Shown in pieces: positions 56,430 to 64,000 of a stretch of 64,000 nucleotides of DNA. The DNA comes from Apricaphanius iberus (lineage: Eukaryota; Chordata; Actinopteri; Cyprinodontiformes; Aphaniidae): assembly GCA_028564705.1 (NCBI GenBank), contig JAPXFQ010002701.1, positions 372,001 through 436,000 on the forward strand. The letters are read 5' to 3'. Each line of letters begins with the position of its first letter. The first letter of the stretch is position 1. The notes under the pieces are model-generated. The model had not been told where the DNA came from. It did not search any database and saw only the letters and a program-made list of their open reading frames with translations. The position numbers were made by a program, and so were the translations under genes.

Positions 56430-57190
56430 ACAACAGTAAGAGCAGGATATGAACTCTGTCACTCTGTCAGTCCAAAAATGCAGACACATCTCTTACCCTT
56501 ATACTCTTCTTGTACTGTGTTGTTGTCTAATCGGTGTTGCTATCCCTGCTTCTGCTGTCTGGTCACTTCTGGAAGGGGCAGTGCATAGGCCACTCTTTGC
56601 TCGACTAACCTGGATTGCTATATATATGCAGAGGACATTGGTATGTTATACACATTATCTGGGTATCTTAGCTTAATTGTCTTAGCTGATTTCAAAAGTA
56701 CAAATTTAGTCAGACTAAGGCAATCATTTCTTCTTTTTTTTCTGGATGTAAACCCACTGAATGCATCAACTTAATAGTGAGAAAACCCCAGGTCAGTGAA
56801 ATACAGAAAGGAGCTACTGTAGTCTCCCTGAAGTACACTGTTGTATATGAAACACAGTCGCCTACTCCAAAAACTGCTTAAAGACACACAATGTAACTCT
56901 GTGCATATTTTCCCCCTCTCACCCTCTCAAGGCTTGTGGCATAACGTCACTGTTGTGAAACAGAACTGTTATAGACTGCTTCTGAAGAGGCCAGTCTACA
57001 GACAGTTTTACATGCTCGCTTGCTAAAACCACAAAACACATCAAACTAATGACTTATCAACTGGTAAACCGTCAAACCGTTTTCCTGGTACTGTATTACA
57101 TTTTCATGCCCGACCAAATACAATAACCCCGGAACAAGCGTTTATTGCTTCCCAAACCAGTCGCAACACAGCTAGCATCCCTATTATATC
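56430..57190. repeat. Dispersed repeat, family B copy 2 and family C copy 2 together
   Basis: 56430-56600 resembles 12380-12550 in the same orientation. 57010-57185, read in reverse, resembles 36575-36745 (AAACGCTTGTTCCGGGGTTA, ATGTAATACAGTACCAGGAA). Their presence within 750 bp here suggests that B and C are parts of one longer element and that the other copies are partial. Confidence 0.5.
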
Positions 57191-57194
57191 CTGT

Positions 57195-57840
57195 TCTATT
57201 TCAAAAAACCTCATTCAAGTAAGGGGAGTTAACAGCTCTCCAGTGAGGAAAAACTGGTGTATATCGACTATTGTCTTTTCTCTTGTTCTATCACTTTATC
57301 TTTTTCTTTTCCTCACTTCTTATGATAGCATCTTCTTTGGTCTCTTTGGTGGTGTAACGTACCACTGCAAAGTGAAACTGAGTCAGTACTTCCAGGGGCG
57401 CCCCAGGAGAGAACAGTTGTTTAGTGCGTTCTTTAGCAGCCACGACCCTTTTGTGTAGTGACAGCTCTGAAAATTAACATAATAAATGCTGCTGTGCCAG
57501 CAAAACGTTTTGAAAATACATGTTTTTTAAGTTGTAAAAGTTATGCAGTGCGACTTTAAAACGGTTCTGTGGAGGTTGTTGGGACTGCTGTCACCATGTG
57601 ACTGTCAGTGGAACTGCATTCAGTAAAACGCTCCCTCCCATGACATTCAAGCCTGTGGCCATTCGTGTGTGAGCCAGCTGCAGCAGCAAAACGCTTCACT
57701 CCTCGCTTCTCTTCTCTAATGTTATGGACAACATGTCAACAGACGAGGTGATAAATGTATGTTTCCAGGTGCTACTGGATGTTAGTATTGATGACAAAAA
57801 AGTTTTATTCTAACTATGGTAATATCTTATAAAAGGCATC
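57195..57840. other. unassigned noncoding sequence
   Basis: No gene was recognised. AAGTTATGCAGTGCGACTTT at 57538 resembles the tip of a MITE and may be the right end of the preceding B/C element. Confidence 0.35.
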
Positions 57841-57841
57841 C

Positions 57842-58759
57842 TTAAACTGAAAGTAATTTTTTTTTCAAGCTGGCCCTTATTTTTAGAAAATATTACATTC
57901 ATTTACTCACCCAGACAAGTTTGGAGCTACAGTACTTGGAGCCATTCAGCATGAGTTTATTTTGAGTTGCAATCAGTGTATGGTCATATAATGGGGGCCA
58001 ATCAGGACATGAGTTTGCCACCTGTATGAAGGCATTATCTGACAAAAAAAACCTTCATTTAGCCATGTTTCAGTATGAATAGTTAGGGATATTCCTGTGT
58101 AAGTTCAAAACGTCTTGGACCTGCTAAGGTATAAGCATTTTTTTTTACAAGCTTTCAATGCAACCTATTCCAACTTAAACTAACCTTGGATTTCAATGAC
58201 GCCCCACTTGCTGCCATTAAAGCTGTAGCCTGCGTAGGTTGTGGAAAGGAAGCCTGTAGAAGCTAAACCTAGTCTGAAACTGGTCATTCAGTTTGTACAA
58301 TTTGAAAACACACAAACACGAACCATGTTTATGTCTGCAGTAGCAAGTTCTGTAGAGCACAGAGGGAAAGTCCTGCTTAGACTACAGCTGGGATGGAGCA
58401 CGGCAGTGATGTCATTGTAATCGCGCCATAGTGTAGTTGTATTTTTGCGTCAAAATAACCCCAGAACCGAGCAAATGAAAATTTACGAGACATTCTGAAC
58501 TCAGATGGGAGTAATGCTAATGTTTAACAACAAAACATGGTTAAATGAAAGAGTTTTAGGGCAGATAATGACTTATTACAGGCGACAAACTCCTGCCCCA
58601 TTGATTTCAATTATATTGATATACACTGATCGCAACTCTCAATATAAACTATAATGCTCAACGGCTCCAAGTAGCTCAAAACTTGTTTGAGTGAGTAAAT
58701 GAATGCAATATTTGATAAGAGTAAAGTCCAGGTTGAAAAAGCCCAACATTTTCCTTTAA
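57842..58759. mobile_element. Family A long-TIR MITE, complete copy (918 bp)
   Basis: The arms of about 220 bp (57842-58070 and 58535-58759) are inverted. CTCACCCAGACAAGTTTGGA has its partner in TCAAAACTTGTTTGAGTGAG, CAATCAGTGTATGGTCATAT in ATATTGATATACACTGATCG, and GGCATTATCTGACAAA in TTTTAGGGCAGATAATGACT. TTAA occurs at both tips. The centre (58071-58534) is noncoding and includes the region homologous to 47700-48064. The superfamily is unassigned; a piggyBac-type TTAA target is possible. Confidence 0.8.
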
Positions 58760-58764
58760 GAAGT

Positions 58765-60120
58765 CAATATTATGAGGTTTTTTTACATCTGCAGTAGATC
58801 CCTGAGGTACTGGTCCTGATAAATCATGGTTGTTCTAATAGTTTTGTTTTTTAAAATCATTTTAATGAATCCATTCATATTTATTATACTGTATTTACAA
58901 CTGAGAAAATAGAAGTGTTATAATAAAAGGATGAGGCAAGTAGAAACATCAATTTAAAAATGCATGAAATTGCAATCGGAATTGAAGCTTGAATCTAACT
59001 CTTCTTAGATCATGAATTAACTTGGAACCAACCACATGTTTATGTTCCATTTCCCCATCCACAGCCTCCCTGTTAACTGTCTGATGTATAGAATCAAGAA
59101 ATAATAATCTAATAAAATGAAGTACACCAAATCATGAAAGACAAAGTTTTTGATGACTATCATTCTGTTTTTTGTTTTTGTTTTTTTTTAAACTAAAGTT
59201 TTGAGAATGAAGGTAACCACAGTGAGATCCATTTTCCACATACGAGGTACACACGAAACAGTGGTGAACCTTTTCAGGAGTGGCTGTCGTAACAGCAATA
59301 ATCCAATTTGTTACATTTCGGTGTGACTAAAAGGCAAAGTAGAGGAAACCTTCAATGGAACACATACTTTTTCATTACACTGTGGATCAGAATACAGACA
59401 TCAGTCTTTTTTATCTGAAAATAGACAAAAGATCTTCTTAAAACACTCAGCAAATCAAAACAATAGTTAATGCTTGATAGTAACAATAATTTTTCAAAAA
59501 GAATGATCCTCATGTGGAAAGATGAAGGGAGGACAAATTATTTGTTGTCTGTTCCTGGTTGGTGATTATATTCACTATAAGGTGAAAGTAACCCGTGACT
59601 TCTACTTTAACTGGAAGATGTTGCCTGATTTTTTTCTTTTTTTTCAACTCAAAGTGGAAAGAAGAATAAGCGCTCTGATAAAGGTCACATACATATATGT
59701 TTTAAAAAATAAAATTGGAGAAAATAAGCAGATGAAACCTCTGAGGCAATAAAAAAATAATTAAATTATAAAATTAAAATAAAGTCACAAAGAAAATTCT
59801 GGAGCATGTCATTTCTGGGTTGTAATGATTTATTGCCACTGATAACTGTCAGAATTAATTGAATCCTTTACCGAATTATGTAAGGATGAACCTTTGTTAG
59901 TTTCCTGCTACTTCTTACCTGAAGATAAAATGTTTCCCCACAAAGAATTTGTGAAATTGCGACAACTCAGGCAATATTAGTTGGATTGCATATGCTACAC
60001 ATCTTATTACCTTACCCATGCTGGATAACTTAGAGACTTGTCTTTTGAAGAAATAGTCAAAAGGCTCTGCATCAGAGAGGCGTGCCAGTGGTGGAGACGA
60101 AAATGTGAGAGGTTGAGGGA
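58765..60120. other. unassigned AT-rich noncoding sequence
   Basis: No gene or repeat was recognised. Open frames of up to 76 codons carry no domain. Confidence 0.4.
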
Positions 60121-60129
60121 TTTGCGGCA

Positions 60130-60690
60130 CAATGATGAGAGAATGATCTCATCTTAAATGCGAACAAGATAAAAGGACCTAACCCTACCATCGTTTCCAT
60201 CCGTCCAAAAAGGTATAGATGTTTAGGGACTACGGGTGATTGTTTGTGTGATGAAACAGGCTGTACTCAGAATGTAACAGACTGTCTACAAAAACAGTAC
60301 ATCCTCTGCTTCAACAGGGAGCCTGGGTTATTGAATGTTTGTAGGAGAATATAGCAGTTAAGTCTGTGCTGGGAAAGTGCAGTGTTCTATATATGCATCG
60401 TTTAGAGCAGCAAGATCAGAACCAGTGACTCAAAGAAGCTCGACAGACTGGTAAGGAAGGCTGGCTCCGTGCCCTGAGCTGAGAAACTGCTTTGGAGCAT
60501 TGGAAACGGGAATGTTGCAAAAGATGATCGACATAATGGGTAACTCTGCCCACTGTCTAGAGAAAATACTGATTAGCAGAAAGATGTCTTTGCAGAAAAA
60601 GACGCTTTCAGCTCCACTGTAATAAGAAGAGGAAGCTATTCCTGTCCACCTTATAAGACAATTCAGTATCTGCAGGGAGGGGACCTCAGC
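60130..60690 (+). pseudogene. Decayed LINE (Rex1/CR1/L2 group) C-terminal region
   Basis: Landmarks are AGAACCAGTGACTCAAAGAA, GACAGACTGGTAAGGAAGGC followed by TGGCTCCGTGCC, ATGATCGACATAATGGGTAA and GGAAGCTATTCCTGTCCACC. These follow the order of the region after the RT domain (RASDSxRLxxLxxKAGSV, then the DN-x-H and YRKSFLP blocks). There is no open frame. Confidence 0.65.
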
Positions 60691-60737
60691 TTTAACAATA
60701 TTTCTGGCTACTTGATTGTTCTTACAGATTATTCATA

Positions 60738-61280
60738 ATTATACCATGGTTGGGGTGAATACTCGATTCTGATTGGCTGGAGGGTGTACATTAAAAAGTG
60801 ATAATGTACACCTAGCAAAGGCGTCCCAACAAATTGCCTGATGACAGTTCTAAATTATTGTGCTGGCTCAAATGGCAACAGAGTCTCAACGTTATCTGCA
60901 TCATTCTCTGGACACACACAAGCAGAAAGTAGTGTACTGGCCTTCTGAAATGATATTTTGTATCACGTAACATAAGGTAAAGCCTTCATCTCACTTCTAA
61001 TCACTGATAAATCGCTGCGGTCAGCTCGCTCTGGCTACGTTGCTTGGCAATGCCTGTATACGGGAGATATTAAATAGTGCGCTCGACTTATTTAAAAACC
61101 TCACGATTTTAACTCTAAAACACATGAAAGTATTATTAATTGATTAAGTATGTCCTTCTTTCGTAAGTGACCATGGTATAAGCGGGTTAAATGCCCTTTG
61201 AGGTGTCCATTATCAGAAAAAAACGACTCCACGTCGTCCATTATTTTCTGATAATGTACACCTCGTCGGGCATTATCCCT
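60738..61280. mobile_element. Palindromic MITE with TTATACCATGGT ends
   Basis: ATTATACCATGGTTGG at the left and GACCATGGTATAA (to 61181) at the right are inverted. Just inside the left end, GGTGTACATTA and TAATGTACACC form a perfect 11-bp stem (60783-60812). After the right motif, 61184-61220 and 61244-61279 form a second hairpin of about 36 bp sharing the same GGTGTnCATTATC core. The last hairpin may be the true right end. No gene is present. An open frame (61191-61430) crosses it by chance. Confidence 0.6.
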
Positions 61281-61284
61281 TACA

Positions 61285-62010
61285 TAACTCTACAATTACA
61301 TAATTTATCTTTTGGAAATATTCAATTATTTCTCTATTGTTTTCCATCCTTTCGTCCTTACAACAAAGGTCATCTGCTGTGTCTCACGAGAATAAAAACA
61401 GAAGGAGAGCCCTGTAAGACCTTTCCTTAGCATTTAAAGATTTCAGTCAGCACTTATCATGGCTGCCACTTACTTTCAGGTCATTTCACCCAGTCAAGAA
61501 CCTCCAAAAGCAGAAGAAAAAGACTAGCCATCCGCGACCCTGATCTCTCCCACCTTCATACTTTCCTGACTCCACTTCCCCTATTAGGCTATATGTACTG
61601 TCAGTTCCCCAACCATGCTTTCTAGCATTATTGTGCTCTTTCAGGCATCCGGCCCTTACATGTAAGTAACTCAACCCAGCAAACCACTGCTTTCCTTTTT
61701 GTCCTACTCTGTTATTTTTGTAACAATTGTGGGCAGCTAATGAACAATTTTTGTGTTATTTTTGTAACTTCTTTTCAATTTTCAAGATGGCAGAGGGCGG
61801 TTACAAGTATCAAACTATCCATTTTTTTCCCATGAAACCGTAAAGCTTTATGTCTCATAAAATAACTATAAAAGAAAGCATAGGGAAATATTTGTGTTTA
61901 CATCTTAGAAGGAAAAATATAATCATACCAGGCCTTTCATCTTTTACAGAATGTGGGAATAGCTCAAAGAAATCACTCCTGATTATGGATACTAGCATAT
62001 TACAAATCAA
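61285..62010. other. unassigned noncoding sequence
   Basis: No gene or repeat was recognised. Confidence 0.4.
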
Positions 62011-62014
62011 ATCT

Positions 62015-62085
62015 TACTTTAGTTATAAAGCACCTTTCATACAAAGGAAATGCAGTTCAAAGTGCTTTACAGGCCAAAAGTTATT
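62015..62085 (-). mobile_element. LINE/SINE 3' tail, antisense
   Basis: TTTAGTTATAAAGCACCTTT followed by CATACAAAGGAAATGCAGTT and CAAAGTGCTTTACAGG is the complement of a common teleost LINE tail. Confidence 0.65.
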
Positions 62086-62089
62086 CCCA

Positions 62090-62745
62090 CATATATCCCC
62101 CCTCTCTGTTTCCACCCCAAATAGAGAAACACAAGTTATACATTTTCACATTTATACCACACTACCCAAATCATATCCCCTTGTGCAGACACGCTTTAGA
62201 GCAACATTACAATAGATTTATATTTAGGTGCTTTGTCAACTAAATTGCGATGGATGGAGTATGTATGAATAACCTAAAAAGGTCTGATGTTTATCGGTAC
62301 TTACACATGGAGAGGTATTGATGCTTATCAATATGTCTGCTTGTATAATTATAGACCCCAGTCAGGGTTTAGAGAATACAGTTACTGTGGGTTGTGATGT
62401 GGGATCAGAGGAAGTTTGTAGACACAGCTGTAATATGATGGTATACCCCAAAAAGAGTTAAGGACTTTCTTGTTTAGGCTTGTTAGCAAATCGAAAAGAG
62501 ATAATGTATGAGACAATTGAGCCAAAATTATCCCCTTTCCTTGTTGGTTGGTAACAACAGGGAGTAGACCGACCAATCATAAACCCATTTCACTTTGGGT
62601 GCATGTTCAAAACACTTGTTGAAGCCAAAAGTTATGCTTCCATGTACAAAAATTTTAGAGCTTTGCAGGACCAGTCTTGTAAATATGTGATTATCGAAAC
62701 ACCACTTAGTACATTTGATTCTTGGGTGCCTATCTCCAGCAATCA
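62090..62745. other. unassigned noncoding sequence
   Basis: No gene or repeat was recognised. A minus-strand open frame (62528-62971) runs across this stretch and the SINE that follows. Confidence 0.4.
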
Positions 62746-62749
62746 TCAG

Positions 62750-62875
62750 GCAAGAAGAGGGGTAAACCCTGGACAGGCGCCAATCCAACAAAGCCTGTAA
62801 CCCATGCCAGCATTCGAACCCTGGACCTACTTGGTGCATGGCAACAGTACTAGTCAATAGTCTGGCAATTACCAC
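62750..62875 (-). mobile_element. tRNA-derived SINE (family 2), antisense, centre deleted
   Basis: TAAACCCTGGACAGGCGCCA is the complement of the distal part seen at 8600. It is followed directly by ATTCGAACCCTGGACCTACT and GCATGGCAACAGTACTAGTC, the complement of the tRNA-like head with box B. The middle of the SINE is missing. Confidence 0.75.
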
Positions 62876-62879
62876 AAAA

Positions 62880-63735
62880 AAAGAAAAAGAAAAGAGCACT
62901 GAAGATATCTGGCAACTGATGTGGAGCAGATTATAGACCATATTGCGGAAGAAGTCCGACGATATTAACATTTATACAATCCTTCACTAAAGAAGTACAA
63001 AGATGGGCAGGAAACTTTTATATTTGTGGAAAGAAATTGGGGGTAACGAGAGTTTGGTGTTGTTCTGGCAGGGGGATAGCTTTTCAAGACTCCCCAGAAA
63101 TTGGAGACATTTTTAAGATAAACATGTCTGTCAAAACATGTACGCGTACATGTGCAAATTTACAATTTATAATTTTAAATTTGTTATTTTTATACTATTC
63201 CTAGGGTTCAACAGATAAAGGACTAGAGTGACAATAGCTTTCTCTGGTTGTAATGTAGTGCATAGTAGTGTTCTCTCAAACCTGTAAATGCCTACAAGGT
63301 GATATACGCAGAAAAAAAAATGTGGTTAGTCATTGTGTACAAAAAAAAATAGTATACTCATAAATTCTTTTAAAATAATGGAGTTTTTTCTCCAGAGAAG
63401 ATTAACAAAAACTATAACATTCTACACAATGCACACCTAAAAACGTCCACAAAATTATTTGGTGTTTAGTCTATTGTTTTGATTAAAACTAAAGTAAAGT
63501 AAAGTGGTATACATGGAGTATTCTATATATTGTTGCGGCAGACGTAGGAAAATCCGTAGCCTTTGTGTTTATAAATGCATGGAATTTCATCAATTAGATC
63601 AATCTTTTTTGTTTTTACATTGTGTATCAAAAGAGTAAAAGTATATTTTAAGTCATTTTTATCATACTTTGGGAATCTGACACTGGCCCATGACCCAGTG
63701 CCATATGATAATTGTCATAGGCAGTGACAGTGGGG
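62880..63735. other. unassigned AT-rich noncoding sequence
   Basis: No gene or repeat was recognised. Confidence 0.4.
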
Positions 63736-63741
63736 AATAGA

Positions 63742-64000
63742 GACTAGGGATGGAGCCAAACCTTAATACGGTATTTGGAAAGGCACAAATAACATGGTTT
63801 CTAGAGCCCTGCGCTGGAGACCTAAGCCCGAGGGTCCCAACAGCCAGATGGCCCGAGGGCCAGGCGACCGTATAATTACTTTGGACACGGGCCAGGCACT
63901 TTTTTTTCCAACTGACCTTTCGCTGAGCCCCGCCCCCCTTAGGTACCGTTGCTACGTCCGACCAACATATGGTCAAACACTACTAGCGTTACAACGCTGT
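63742..64000. mobile_element. Probable DNA-transposon end, cut by the window edge
   Basis: The stretch has a sharp rise in GC and CpG (GGGCCAGGCGACCGTATAAT, TTTCGCTGAGCCCCGCCCCC, then GGTACCGTTGCTACGTCCGA), unlike its AT-rich left flank. A TAGGGATGGAGCC motif lies at 63747. Such GC-rich segments are typical of the 5' end of several teleost DNA transposons. The family cannot be named and the rest lies outside the window. A minus-strand frame of 104 codons crosses it without a domain. Confidence 0.35.

Noticed and set aside
62528..62971. A 147-codon minus-strand frame as a gene
   Set aside because: It runs through the antisense SINE at 62750-62875 and into unrelated flanking sequence, with no domain.
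1..64000. CRISPR arrays, operons, bacterial promoters or ribosome binding sites
   Set aside because: The repeat content is teleost-like and eukaryotic. No regularly spaced direct repeats and no prokaryotic gene layout exist.
1..64000. Endogenous retrovirus or LTR retrotransposon
   Set aside because: I saw no paired long terminal repeats, primer-binding site or protease and integrase motifs. All reverse-transcriptase remnants are of the non-LTR type.

Overview
The window looks like ray-finned fish (teleost) genomic DNA. It is AT-rich and noncoding over most of its length, with many (TA)n arrays. Its recognisable content is typical of teleost interspersed repeats: Tc1/mariner transposons of at least five different families, non-LTR retrotransposons of the Rex1/CR1/L2 group with their 3' tails, tRNA-derived SINEs of two families, hAT elements, Harbinger-like elements and long-terminal-inverted-repeat MITEs. 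I found no exon of a recognisable host protein gene. It fits a large intron or an intergenic region. All family assignments come from reading the sequence and from memory of these families; no search was run.

Layout. 1-15 kb: an old hAT-like MITE (262-617), two SINE copies of one family (6075 +, 12830 -), remnants of a second SINE/L2-type repeat (3150, 8600), and mostly unassigned sequence. 15-20 kb: a decayed Tc1 element, a 1.1-kb antisense LINE reverse-transcriptase remnant with a visible FSDD box, and sense and antisense copies of a LINE 3' end. 20-31 kb: a hAT MITE with a 7/8 target duplication, a 1.9-kb structure with long inverted arms that contains promoter-like and splice-like signals, several LINE tails, SINEs and Tc1 ends, and a hairpin MITE with a (TA)n core. 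31.9-34.2 kb: a hAT element with a perfect 8-bp target duplication that carries a partly deleted Tc1 copy whose DD34E catalytic frame is still open. 35-39 kb: a 1.0-kb Harbinger-like element, a LINE remnant interrupted by a second hAT-like insert, and a decayed Tc1 copy. 41-48.5 kb: a MITE (TTAA ends) split by a retrotransposed segment that ends in a box H/ACA snoRNA-like structure, an inverted-repeat MITE, a Rex1-like LINE interrupted by other elements, a 24-bp tandem array and a Tc1 fragment. 49-64 kb: a Tc1 3' end, two possible conserved noncoding stretches, an inverted second copy of the Harbinger-like element, a complete 918-bp long-TIR MITE, a LINE fragment, palindromic repeats and a SINE.

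The elements do not form a pathway. What is informative is their nesting: Tc1 inside hAT, hAT-like inside LINE, Harbinger-like plus LINE tail inside Rex1, and a snoRNA-type retrocopy inside a MITE. The best lead for something undescribed is the retrocopy at 41565-42012. The second is the inverted-arm element at about 22.1-24.0 kb with its candidate promoter and first exon.
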